A DNA stretch of 16,718 nt from positions 1 through 16,718 of the forward strand of contig JAEZCY010000023.1 of the NCBI GenBank assembly GCA_023429845.1. Direction: 5' to 3'. Positions 8,333 to 16,718 of this stretch are shown in pieces. Each line of letters starts with the position of its first letter. The first letter of the stretch is position 1. Under the pieces are notes generated by a model. It had not been told where the DNA came from and did no database searches. It was given only the letters and a program-made list of their open reading frames with translations. The position numbers and the translations under genes are program-made. The stretch comes from Acidobacteriota bacterium. Lineage in GTDB: Bacteria > Acidobacteriota > Vicinamibacteria > Vicinamibacterales > Vicinamibacteraceae.

Positions 8333-8408
8333 GCAGACCGACCGCCGGGACGGCCATCCCGTGCAGCGTGTGAACGGTAAGCAGACGGACGGTCGGGACG
8401 GCCGTCCC
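8312..8408. repeat. Tandem direct repeat (49 and 48 bp) with palindromic core, overlapping the end of glpF
   Basis: Copy A is 8312-8360 and copy B is 8361-8408, directly abutting. They differ at 7 of 49 alignment columns, including one deletion. Each starts GTGCAGCG, contains GGTAAGCAGAC and ends in GGGACGGCC(A/G)TCCC. In copy B the end is a perfect 14-bp palindrome (8395-8408); in copy A one change breaks the symmetry. Copy A supplies the TAA stop of glpF. The structure resembles a REP-type extragenic palindromic element or a segmental duplication. It could form mRNA hairpins between glpF and glpK. Confidence 0.85.
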
Positions 8409-8438
8409 TACCTGACGTGGGGTGATGCTGTCAGGTAG
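8408..8438. promoter_or_regulatory. Perfect 9-bp inverted repeat upstream of glpK
   Basis: CTACCTGAC (8408-8416) and GTCAGGTAG (8430-8438) are exact inverted copies separated by 13 nt. The arm centres are 22 bp apart, close to two helical turns, as for a dimeric repressor site. It ends 32 bp before the glpK ATG. As RNA it would be a stem-loop without a U-tract, perhaps attenuating or stabilising. No regulator gene is in the window. Confidence 0.6.
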
Positions 8439-8470
8439 CCTGAAGCCCGCCAGGGCCGAGACGAATCGCT

Positions 8471-9964
<1,494 letters not shown>

Positions 9965-9996
9965 GCGGGCATCGAACTTGTAGGTCATCCCGCGAC

Positions 9997-11784
9997 ATGC
10001 CGACTCCTGCACTGCCGACTCCCGACCTCACCGAACGTGGATACCCCAGACCTCAACTGAGACGCGAACCCTGGCAGTCATTGAATGGCCGCTGGGACTT
10101 CGCCCCCGACCATGGCGGGCGGTACCGCGTGCCGGGAGACGTGGACTGGCGCGCCTCGATCGTCGTGCCGTTCGCGCCGGAAACCGAAGCCAGCGGCGTG
10201 CATCACCCGGGCTACCTGCCACGGTGCTGGTACCGGCGCACCATCGATCACGTCGATCCTGGCGCGGGGCGTGTGCTCCTGCATTTCGGCGCGGTGGACT
10301 ACCGCGCCACGGTCTGGATCGACGACGTGATGGTGGGCGCGCACGAAGGCGGCTACACGCCGTTCACCTGCGACATCACCGACGCCATGCGGCAGGGTCG
10401 GCCGGTGACGCTCGTCGTTCGTGCCGACGACGACCCGCTCGACCTCGCCAAGCCGCGCGGCAAGCAGGATTGGCTCCCCGAGGCGCATTCCATCTGGTAC
10501 CCGCGCACCACCGGCATCTGGCAGACGGTGTGGCTGGAGCAGGTGCCGGCCGCGTGGATCGCGCGGCTGCGCTGGACGCCGAGCCTCGTCAACTGGGACC
10601 TGCACCTCGAGTGCTGGTTCGAGGGCAACCTGTCCGGGCGCCTGCAACTCGACGTCACCGTGACCTTGCGGGGCCGGGTCATGGCTGCCGACAGTTACCG
10701 CATCACCGGCGACGAGCTCACGCGGCGCATCGGGTTCTCCGACCCCGGCATCGACGACTCCCGCAACGACCTGCTCTGGAGCCCCGAGGCGCCGACGCTG
10801 CTCGACGTCACGCTGGAACTGAAGCACGGGGACGGCACGGTCATCGATCGTGTGGAGAGCTATACCGCCTTGCGTGAGGCCGCCGTCAGCGCGGACAGGT
10901 TCGTCCTGAACGGGCGGCCGTACTACCTGCGTCTGGTCCTTGACCAGGGCTACTGGGCCGAGACCGGCGCTACCGCCCCCGGCGATGACGCGCTGCGCAG
11001 GGATGTCGAACTGGCCAAGGCGATGGGGTTCAACGGCGTGCGCAAGCACCAGAAGATCGAGGACCCGCGCTACCTGTACTGGGCCGACCGGCTGGGCCTG
11101 CTCGTGTGGGAGGAGATGCCGAGCGCCTACCGCTTCACGTCCGTGTCGGTGGAGCGGCTCGGGCGCGAGTGGCTCGAGGTGATCGCGCGTGATCGAAGCC
11201 ACCCTTGCATCGTCGCGTGGGTGCCCTTCAACGAGTCGTGGGGCGTGCCGAACCTGCCCGACAACCCATCGCACCGCCACTACGTGCAGGCGCTCTATCA
11301 CCTGACGCGCACGCTCGATCCCGAGCGACCGGTCATCGGCAACGACGGCTGGGAGAGCAGCGCAACCGACATCGTCGGCATCCACGACTACGACGCCGAC
11401 CCGCAGCGGATCCGCGCCCGCTACCATTCGGACGACGTGGTACCACGACTCTTCCGGAAAGAGCGGCCGGGCGGGCGCGTCCTCGTCCTCGAAGGCCACG
11501 CCAACCTCGATCATCCGATCGTGCTGTCCGAGTTCGGCGGCATTGCGTGCTCGAGCGAGACGCAGACGTGGGGGTATTCACGGTGCGACACGGGCGATGC
11601 GTTCCGCACCCGCTACACGGAACTCATGCAGGCCGTTCACGACTCGCGCATCTTCGCAGGATTCTGCTACACGCAGTTCACCGACACGTATCAAGAGGCG
11701 AACGGGCTCCTGTTCGCGGATCGAACACCGAAGTTCCCCGTGGAAGACATTCGGAACGCGACGAGGGGCCGCAGCGACCGCTGA
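9997..11784 (+). CDS. Glycoside hydrolase family 2 (beta-galactosidase/glucuronidase type), cytoplasmic
   Basis: The 595-residue retaining exo-glycosidase has the GH2 domain order. A jelly-roll sugar-binding domain spans about 15-190 (GYLPRCWYRRTI; SIWYPRTTGIWQTVWLE), then an immunoglobulin-like sandwich and a TIM barrel from about 300. Acid/base E413 lies in FNESWG and nucleophile E512 in LSEFGG; both are intact. The barrel motif that often reads RxSHxP is RKHQKIEDP here, a sub-clade trait. No signal peptide is visible, so the substrate is probably an imported or internal oligosaccharide or glycoside. The specificity (galactoside, glucuronide, mannoside, galactofuranoside) cannot be decided. 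The ATG at 9997 follows glpK by 32 bp without a clear ribosome site. Placement next to the galactofuranose genes is suggestive only. Confidence 0.9.
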   Translation: MPTPALPTPDLTERGYPRPQLRREPWQSLNGRWDFAPDHGGRYRVPGDVDWRASIVVPFAPETEASGVHHPGYLPRCWYRRTIDHVDPGAGRVLLHFGAVDYRATVWIDDVMVGAHEGGYTPFTCDITDAMRQGRPVTLVVRADDDPLDLAKPRGKQDWLPEAHSIWYPRTTGIWQTVWLEQVPAAWIARLRWTPSLVNWDLHLECWFEGNLSGRLQLDVTVTLRGRVMAADSYRITGDELTRRIGFSDPGIDDSRNDLLWSPEAPTLLDVTLELKHGDGTVIDRVESYTALREAAVSADRFVLNGRPYYLRLVLDQGYWAETGATAPGDDALRRDVELAKAMGFNGVRKHQKIEDPRYLYWADRLGLLVWEEMPSAYRFTSVSVERLGREWLEVIARDRSHPCIVAWVPFNESWGVPNLPDNPSHRHYVQALYHLTRTLDPERPVIGNDGWESSATDIVGIHDYDADPQRIRARYHSDDVVPRLFRKERPGGRVLVLEGHANLDHPIVLSEFGGIACSSETQTWGYSRCDTGDAFRTRYTELMQAVHDSRIFAGFCYTQFTDTYQEANGLLFADRTPKFPVEDIRNATRGRSDR

Positions 11785-11839
11785 CTTGTCGGATAGCACA
11801 TCGGCGGTAGCGAGTTGATACGTGGGCGCACCCTAGTGT

Positions 11840-11872
11840 CGAGCCGGCGCGCACGGGTGGCCCCCCGGCTCG
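11840..11872. terminator. 8-bp inverted repeat between GH2 and the glycosyltransferase
   Basis: CGAGCCGG (11840-11847) and CCGGCTCG (11865-11872) are exact inverted copies with a 17-nt loop, in the 112-bp gap. It lies 55 bp after the GH2 stop and has no T-tract. It could end the glp/GH2 transcript, fold in the leader of the next operon, or bind a regulator. It marks a probable transcription-unit boundary. Confidence 0.4.
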
Positions 11873-11896
11873 CGATGCGGCACGGCCCTTGAATCC

Positions 11897-13102
11897 ATGT
11901 GGGGCATGACTGCCCCACCCTCTGGCTCGGATCTCATCTGCTTCTCGCACCTGCGTTGGCACTTCGTGTGGCAACGACCGCAACACCTGCTGAGCCGAGC
12001 CTCGCGCGACCGTCGCGTCTGGTTCGTCGAGGAGCCGCGCGAGGGTGAAGGCTCTCCGCGACTCGAGGTCACTGCGGTCACGGACCGCCTGTCGGTCGTC
12101 GTGCCGATCGTGCCTGCCGGCCTGTCGCCGGACGCGACCTGCCAGTTGCAGCGCGATCTGCTGGCGGCATGGTGGCGCGAACGCCGCTTCGACAGTCCGC
12201 TGCTCTGGTACTACACACCCATGGCGCTGCCGTTCACGCGGTCGCTCCCCGCGGGCGTGGTCGTATACGACTGCATGGACGAACTCTCGCTGTTCCAGGG
12301 CGCCCCGCCGGCGCTGCGGAATCTGGAACTGGAGCTGCTCGAACGCGCCGACCTGGTCTTCACGGGCGGCGTGAGCCTCTACGAAGCCAAGAAGTCGCAG
12401 CACCCGTCCGTGCACGCGTTTCCGAGCAGCGTGGACAAGTCGCACTTCATGCAGGCGCGCTCGGGCGCGCTGCAGCGACCGTCCGATCAGGCCGGCATCC
12501 CGGGGCCACGCGCCGGCTTCTTCGGCGTCATCGACGAGCGCCTCGACATCGAGCTGCTCGGCCGCCTCGCTGAACTGCGTCCGTCGTACCACTTCGTGCT
12601 GCTCGGCCCCATCGTCAAGATCGACCCGGCGACGTTGCCATCCGCGACGAACCTGCACTACCTGGGCATGAAGCGCTACGAGGAACTGCCGGCGTACCTG
12701 GCGGGCTGGGACGTCGCACTGCTGCCGTTTGCGCGCAACGACGCCACGCGGTTCATCAGTCCGACGAAGACGCCGGAGTATGTCGCCGCAGGTTGTCCGG
12801 TCGTCTCGACGTCGATCGCCGACGTCGTGCGTCCCTACGGCGTGCAGAACCTGGCGCGCATTGCCGACGACCCGCTGGCGTTCGCGGAAGCGATCGACGC
12901 CTCGCTCGCCGAGGCGCCGGAGCAGCGAATCGCACACGCCGACACGTTCCTCGCCAGCATGTCCTGGGATCGCACGTGGCAGGGCATGCAGGGCCTGATC
13001 GGCAAGGTCACCCGGAACGTCGGCCGCACGTCGCAGGGCCGCGCCGTCACCACTGCTGCCCCCGTGGGCACCGTCGCTGCCGGTCCGGCAGCCCAGGCCT
13101 GA
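11897..13102 (+). CDS. GT4-type glycosyltransferase, partner of Glf
   Basis: This cytoplasmic, GT-B-fold glycosyltransferase has up to 401 residues. The N-terminus has FSHLRWHFVWQRPQHLLSR (16-34), a motif I associate with TuaH-like transferases found beside glf. YDCMDELSLF follows at about 124. The C-terminal donor-binding segment SPTKTPEYVAAGCPVVST (about 288-305) has the E-rich pattern of GT4 enzymes. There is no membrane helix. The Ala-rich tail after about residue 380 looks disordered. ATG 11897 or ATG 11906 could be the start; neither has a clear ribosome site. The stop is 7 bp before glf, so the two are almost surely one operon. By context the donor may be UDP-galactofuranose, but transferring another sugar to the same glycan is equally possible. 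Confidence 0.82.
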   Translation: MWGMTAPPSGSDLICFSHLRWHFVWQRPQHLLSRASRDRRVWFVEEPREGEGSPRLEVTAVTDRLSVVVPIVPAGLSPDATCQLQRDLLAAWWRERRFDSPLLWYYTPMALPFTRSLPAGVVVYDCMDELSLFQGAPPALRNLELELLERADLVFTGGVSLYEAKKSQHPSVHAFPSSVDKSHFMQARSGALQRPSDQAGIPGPRAGFFGVIDERLDIELLGRLAELRPSYHFVLLGPIVKIDPATLPSATNLHYLGMKRYEELPAYLAGWDVALLPFARNDATRFISPTKTPEYVAAGCPVVSTSIADVVRPYGVQNLARIADDPLAFAEAIDASLAEAPEQRIAHADTFLASMSWDRTWQGMQGLIGKVTRNVGRTSQGRAVTTAAPVGTVAAGPAAQA

Positions 13103-13109
13103 ACCAGAC

Positions 13110-14324
13110 ATGGCATTCGATTACCTGATCGTCGGAGCCGGTTTCTCCGGCAGCGTGCTCGCGGAGCGGCTTGCCTCGGTGGCGGGCAAGCGCGTGCTGC
13201 TCATCGACAAGCGGCCCCACATCGCCGGCAACGCCTACGACCATTACGACGAGGCCGGTGTGCTGGTGCACAAGTACGGCCCCCACATCTTCCACACCAA
13301 CTCCAGGGAGGTCTTCGACTACCTCGGGCAGTTCACCGACTGGCGGCCATACCAGCATCGCGTCAAGGCGTCGGTCGATGGGCAACTGCTGCCCATCCCG
13401 ATCAACCTCGACACCGTGAACCAACTGTATGGGCTGTCGCTCAGCTCGTACGATGTCGAGAGCTTCTTCAACGCCGCGGCCGAGCGCTGCGAGCAGATCA
13501 CGACGTCCGAGGACGTGATCGTCAGTCGGGTCGGCCGCGAGCTGTACGAGAAGTTCTTCCGCAACTACACGCGCAAGCAGTGGGGCATGGATCCCTCTGA
13601 GCTCGACGCGCAGGTCACCGCACGCGTTCCTGTGCGCACCAACCGCGACGACCGGTACTTCACCGACACCTACCAGGCGATGCCGCGGCGCGGCTACACG
13701 CGCATGTTCGAGCGGATGCTGGACCACCCGAACATCAAGGTGATGACCAACACGACGTTCAACGACGTGCGCGACGAGGTGTCGTACGGCGAGGTGATCT
13801 ACACGGGACCGATCGACGAGTACTTCGGCTACTGCTTCGGCAGGCTGCCGTACAGGTCGCTGCAGTTCGAGTTCGAGACGCTCGAGACTCCGCAGGTCCA
13901 GCCGGTGGCGGTGATCAACTACCCGAACGAGCAGCCCTACACGCGCGTCACCGAGTTCAAGCACCTGACCGGCCAGGTGCACCCGAAGACGACCCTGGTC
14001 TATGAGTACCCGCGCGCCGAAGGCGACCCGTACTACCCGGTGCCCAAGCCGGAGAATGCGGCCCTCTACCAGCAGTACAAGGCGCTCGGCGACGCGACGC
14101 CAGGCGTGCATTTCGTGGGTCGGCTCGGCACGTACAAGTACTACAACATGGACCAGGTGACGGCCCAGGCGCTTACGCTGTTTGCCAAGCTGTCCGGCAG
14201 GCCGCGTGCGGAGCGGGCGGCGGCCCCTCCGGTGCACATGCCGGCGCACCCCACCAACGGCGTGTCCCGACATGCCGGAGCTGGCGGTGATGAGGTGGCG
14301 GTGCACGTGCCGACCAAGCAGTAG
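13110..14324 (+). CDS. glf: UDP-galactopyranose mutase
   Basis: This FAD-dependent enzyme interconverts UDP-galactopyranose and UDP-galactofuranose, the Galf donor for surface glycans. The Rossmann motif GAGFSG is at 9-14. KYGPHIFHT (55-63) is the signature flavin-site stretch. FFRNYTRKQWG (149-159) carries substrate-site W158. VPVRTNRDDRYF (173-184) contains R176, and YTRV contains R279, matching the two arginines that hold the UDP phosphates. GRLGTYKYYNMDQV (337-350) is the conserved C-terminal FAD segment. The core ends by about residue 365, as in ordinary bacterial Glf. A further 40 Pro/His/Ala-rich residues are unusual and may be disordered. It follows the glycosyltransferase by 7 bp without a ribosome site, suggesting coupled translation. 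Confidence 0.96.
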   Translation: MAFDYLIVGAGFSGSVLAERLASVAGKRVLLIDKRPHIAGNAYDHYDEAGVLVHKYGPHIFHTNSREVFDYLGQFTDWRPYQHRVKASVDGQLLPIPINLDTVNQLYGLSLSSYDVESFFNAAAERCEQITTSEDVIVSRVGRELYEKFFRNYTRKQWGMDPSELDAQVTARVPVRTNRDDRYFTDTYQAMPRRGYTRMFERMLDHPNIKVMTNTTFNDVRDEVSYGEVIYTGPIDEYFGYCFGRLPYRSLQFEFETLETPQVQPVAVINYPNEQPYTRVTEFKHLTGQVHPKTTLVYEYPRAEGDPYYPVPKPENAALYQQYKALGDATPGVHFVGRLGTYKYYNMDQVTAQALTLFAKLSGRPRAERAAAPPVHMPAHPTNGVSRHAGAGGDEVAVHVPTKQ

Positions 14325-14333
14325 CGCCTGCGC

Positions 14334-14339
14334 TATGCT
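14334..14339 (+). promoter_or_regulatory. -10 box of the AcvB-like gene, probable leaderless start
   Basis: TATGCT ends 9 nt before the GTG at 14349, so transcription would begin at or just before the start codon. The 24-bp gap after glf has no Shine-Dalgarno site. Read-through from glf remains possible. An out-of-frame ATG lies inside the box. Confidence 0.4.
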
Positions 14340-14348
14340 GGTCCGGTC

Positions 14349-15653
14349 GTGGCATCCCCATCCCGTGTCCGTGAAGCGGCGCGGCGGCTCGCGCTGGGCG
14401 TCGCACTGACGGTCGGCGCCGGGGTGGGCCTGGGCGACGACCTGCAAAGCGAGCCGGACGGGCGACACGGCGCACGCGAGCTGAGGTTGGACCTGCCCCA
14501 CCTCGGCACGAGCGGCGTCCGGGTGCCACGCACCTCCCCCACCGGCGTGGTGCTGCTGCTGCGCGGCGGTGAATCAGCCGCCGAAACATCCGCTCTGGTC
14601 GACGCCGTGCCGTGGCACGTCCTGCTCGTGGACGTGGACGTCTCGCGCCTCCCCATGGTCAGTACGTCGGCCCCCTGTCCCGACACGGCCGCTGCGCTCG
14701 AGGACATCTCACGACGGGCGCAACGCGAAGCCGGGCTCACCACGTACATGCGGCCTGTTCTGGTGGCCACGCCCGGCGCGTTGCCGCTGGCTACGGCGGC
14801 CATGGAGGGCGCCTCACCCGTGGCATTGCCCGCGGCGGTGGCGGTGGGACGTGCGCAGACCGGCGGGCAGCCCACGTGCGCGGCGCACCCGAGGCGCGTG
14901 CGCGCAGGTGACGGCGTTTCGGGCGAAGCGGGCTCGGTCTCCGAGTCGACGCGCTGGCGGTATGCGCCCGCAGCCATCGCACTCGGCGCACCGCTGGAGG
15001 CGGCGCTGCATGCGGCCGCTCGTGAACCGACGCGAGACCGCACGGCGGTGCAGCGCTGGTTGCAGCACTTCGACCTGCCGTTGACTGCGGCATGGTCGTC
15101 CCGGCCGCGGAGCATGCTGGTGCTGCTGTCGCCCGCCCGCGGGTGGCGCGACACCGACGAAGCCCTGGCCCAGCAGTTGGCCGCTGCCGGCGTGCACGTC
15201 GTCGGCATCGACGCCCTGCAGTCGTTCTGGCAGCGACGGTCTCCGCGCGACGTGGCGCTCGAACTGCAGCGGCTCACCGACGCGCTCGCGAGCACCGGGT
15301 TGCCCGTCTACGTGGGCGGCCGGGAATTCGGCGCCGAGACCATGGCGGTAGCGGCGGAGATGATGGCCTCGAGCCGTCGTATCGCCGGCGTCGTTCTCAT
15401 CGACCCCGGACCGACGGCGTTCTTCGAAGTGGAGCCGCCGGCGCTGGCCCTGCGCCCGATGAGCGGCAGTGACTGGTCGACGCGAGCGGCGGTGCAGCGC
15501 CTGGATCGGCCGACGCTGTGCGTCATCCACGCGCCGACGTCCGCGTCCACGCTCCTCTGCGAGTCGCTGGCGCGCCGCGGAGAGGCGACGAGTGCGCGCA
15601 GCGGCCCCGATACATCGTCACTCGCGCAGGCGATCGCGGCGTTCGTGCACTGA
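14349..15653 (+). CDS. AcvB/VirJ-like alpha/beta-hydrolase protein lacking catalytic residues (putative pseudoenzyme)
   Basis: The 434-residue protein starts at GTG and has a weak hydrophobic N-terminus (13-29), suggesting export. The layout is that of AcvB: an N-terminal half (about 45-215; VVLLLRGGES, RPVLVATPGALPLATAAMEG) and a VirJ domain (about 255-434; LVLLSPARGWRDTDEALAQQ, GVHVVGIDALQSFWQRRSP). AcvB-type proteins are reported periplasmic serine hydrolases acting on lysyl-phosphatidylglycerol. Here the expected G-x-S-F-G-A-D elbow reads GREFGAE (324-330), with E326 at the nucleophile position. The C-terminal G-G-H-H-F segment reads SARSGPDTSS (415-424), without histidine. Either catalysis is lost or another role evolved. 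No lysyl-PG synthase gene is nearby. The reading frame is intact, so it is not a broken gene. Family assignment rests on motif memory, not a search. Confidence 0.68.
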   Translation: MASPSRVREAARRLALGVALTVGAGVGLGDDLQSEPDGRHGARELRLDLPHLGTSGVRVPRTSPTGVVLLLRGGESAAETSALVDAVPWHVLLVDVDVSRLPMVSTSAPCPDTAAALEDISRRAQREAGLTTYMRPVLVATPGALPLATAAMEGASPVALPAAVAVGRAQTGGQPTCAAHPRRVRAGDGVSGEAGSVSESTRWRYAPAAIALGAPLEAALHAAAREPTRDRTAVQRWLQHFDLPLTAAWSSRPRSMLVLLSPARGWRDTDEALAQQLAAAGVHVVGIDALQSFWQRRSPRDVALELQRLTDALASTGLPVYVGGREFGAETMAVAAEMMASSRRIAGVVLIDPGPTAFFEVEPPALALRPMSGSDWSTRAAVQRLDRPTLCVIHAPTSASTLLCESLARRGEATSARSGPDTSSLAQAIAAFVH

Positions 15654-15659
15654 GGACGG

Positions 15660-16676
15660 TCAGGCGCCGGCCGGCTTCGCCTCCAGGAACGCCAGGGCAT
15701 GGTCGCTGCGCGCTTCGTGCGGCAACCCGAGCACCGGCACCGGCGAACAGCACAGGACCCTGTAGGCGATCGTCCCGACGCGCGTGCTGGTGACGCCGTC
15801 CGTGCCGCGCAGCCCGAGCACCACCAGATCCACTTCCGCGCGCTCGGCGACATCCGCGATCCGTTCGGGCACGCTGCCCTGCGCCACTTCGAGGGTGGGT
15901 CTCTGCGCGCCCCCGAGCTCCGCGGCGAGGCGCTCGAGCCCTTCCCGCGCGCGATCGACTTCACTCTGGCGTGCGCCGCTCAGCTCTTCGGCCAACTCCG
16001 TGGCCATGCTCTCGCGCAGCACCGTCCATCGTCCTCCGGCATCGACGGGCACGACGTGCAGCAAGCGCAGCTCCGCGTTGCTGGCGCGCGCGACGCGGCT
16101 GGCGACGCGGATGTCGTGGAGCGCGTGCTCATGGAAATCGACGGGCGCCAGCACCTCCTGCATCGACCCGAGCGTGCGACCGGTTCCTTCCGTGGCGGAG
16201 GGTGGCACCACGAGGACGGGACGAGTGGACGTGCGCAATACGCGCTCGGCCACCGAACCGAAGACGAACTTCCTGATACCGCTGGCGCCCTGCGTGGCCA
16301 GCACGAGCAATCCCGCATCGTCGGCCTCGGCCTGCCGGACGATCTCGGGGGCCGCGTTGCCGACGGCCACCACGAGGCGATGCCGCGAGGCACTGCCCGC
16401 GCCGAGCGTCTCGTCGACGAAGTCGCCCAGCGCACCGGTCAGCAGGCGGATCGCATCGCTGCCGGCCTGGAGGCGTTCAGCCGCCGCCAGGAGCGGATCG
16501 GCCACCGTGAGCACCGTCAGCGGTGCGCTGAAGGTAGACGAGATGCGCCCGGCGGTCGCCAGGGCGACGGCGGAGGCGGGCGAGAAGTCGACAGCGCAGA
16601 GGACCGACATCCCGGCAGCGTCGTCGATCGGTCCGGATCCGTCAAGCGGCAGGCAGGCGTCGGGCCGCCGAAACAT
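15660..16676 (-). CDS. Tandem-domain universal stress protein (UspA family)
   Basis: The 338-residue cytoplasmic protein has two UspA domains in tandem. Domain 1 (about 23-159) starts SVLCAVDFSPAS and ends GASGIRKFVFGSVAERVLRT then PVLVVP. Domain 2 (about 172-319) starts EVLAPVDFHEHAL and ends RGTDGVTSTRVGTIAYRVL then PVPVLGLP. Both have the G-x2-G-x6-G-S/T nucleotide-loop pattern (G130/G133/G140-S141 and G291/G294/G301-T302), so both may bind ATP. Domain 2 ligands are less typical. Such proteins respond to stress and starvation, with no fixed reaction. The start may be ATG 16676 or ATG 16610 (residue 23), where the domain really begins. The latter is plausible because the first 22 residues are not UspA-like. 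It converges on the AcvB-like gene with a 6-bp gap. Confidence 0.9.
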   Translation of the reverse strand: MFRRPDACLPLDGSGPIDDAAGMSVLCAVDFSPASAVALATAGRISSTFSAPLTVLTVADPLLAAAERLQAGSDAIRLLTGALGDFVDETLGAGSASRHRLVVAVGNAAPEIVRQAEADDAGLLVLATQGASGIRKFVFGSVAERVLRTSTRPVLVVPPSATEGTGRTLGSMQEVLAPVDFHEHALHDIRVASRVARASNAELRLLHVVPVDAGGRWTVLRESMATELAEELSGARQSEVDRAREGLERLAAELGGAQRPTLEVAQGSVPERIADVAERAEVDLVVLGLRGTDGVTSTRVGTIAYRVLCCSPVPVLGLPHEARSDHALAFLEAKPAGA

Positions 16677-16718
16677 AGGTACCGGGCCTTGCCCGACGCA
16701 CGGGAGGCAACGTACGTA

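Noticed and set aside
8312..8408. CRISPR-like array
   Set aside because: Only two abutting copies without spacers, and the copies overlap a coding region.
8333..8438. Small frame continuing past glpF through the tandem repeat (repeated GKQTDxRDG)
   Set aside because: The repeated peptide reflects the DNA tandem repeat. There is no start or ribosome site of its own.
10078..11514. 478-codon minus-strand frame opposite GH2
   Set aside because: No recognisable motif; the GH2 frame has both catalytic glutamates.
13047..14501. 484-codon minus-strand frame opposite glf
   Set aside because: Val/His/Arg-rich shadow of a strongly conserved gene.

Overview
The window is GC-rich, densely coded bacterial chromosome. 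It probably comes from an Acidobacteriota member of the Vicinamibacteria/Luteitalea type. That placement is inferred from overall composition, from the very large secreted SBBP/DUF11 protein, from few Shine-Dalgarno sites and from promoter boxes lying almost on top of start codons. No rRNA, tRNA, CRISPR array, phage or insertion sequence was seen.

Layout. A 1404-residue secreted, modular surface protein fills 55-4269 on the minus strand. A 387-bp divergent spacer separates it from a plus-strand run: an APC-family permease (4657-6051), a two-half ferritin-like protein with a canonical carboxylate/EXXH diiron signature (6102-7529), an aquaglyceroporin glpF (7538-8332), glycerol kinase glpK (8471-9964) and a cytoplasmic family-2 glycoside hydrolase (9997-11784). 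After a 112-bp gap with an 8-bp inverted repeat comes a tight pair: a GT4-type glycosyltransferase (11897-13102) and UDP-galactopyranose mutase glf (13110-14324). Next is a degenerate AcvB/VirJ-type alpha/beta-hydrolase protein (14349-15653). A tandem-domain universal stress protein (15660-16676, minus strand) converges on it, with only 6 bp between the two genes.

How the genes fit together. glpF and glpK make a glycerol uptake and trapping pair: facilitated diffusion, then phosphorylation to glycerol-3-phosphate. The diiron candidate sits 8 bp upstream of glpF and is probably cotranscribed and translationally coupled with it, which is unexplained. The glycosyltransferase and Glf form a galactofuranose module: Glf makes UDP-Galf and the transferase may use it. 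The neighbouring GH2 enzyme could act on galactose or galactofuranose linkages, but that is inference.

Most interesting points: the diiron protein in the glycerol locus; the AcvB-like protein whose nucleophile serine is replaced by glutamate and whose C-terminal histidine motif is missing; a 48/49-bp tandem repeat with palindromic cores that overlaps the end of glpF, followed by a perfect 9-bp inverted repeat before glpK; and two probable leaderless promoters.
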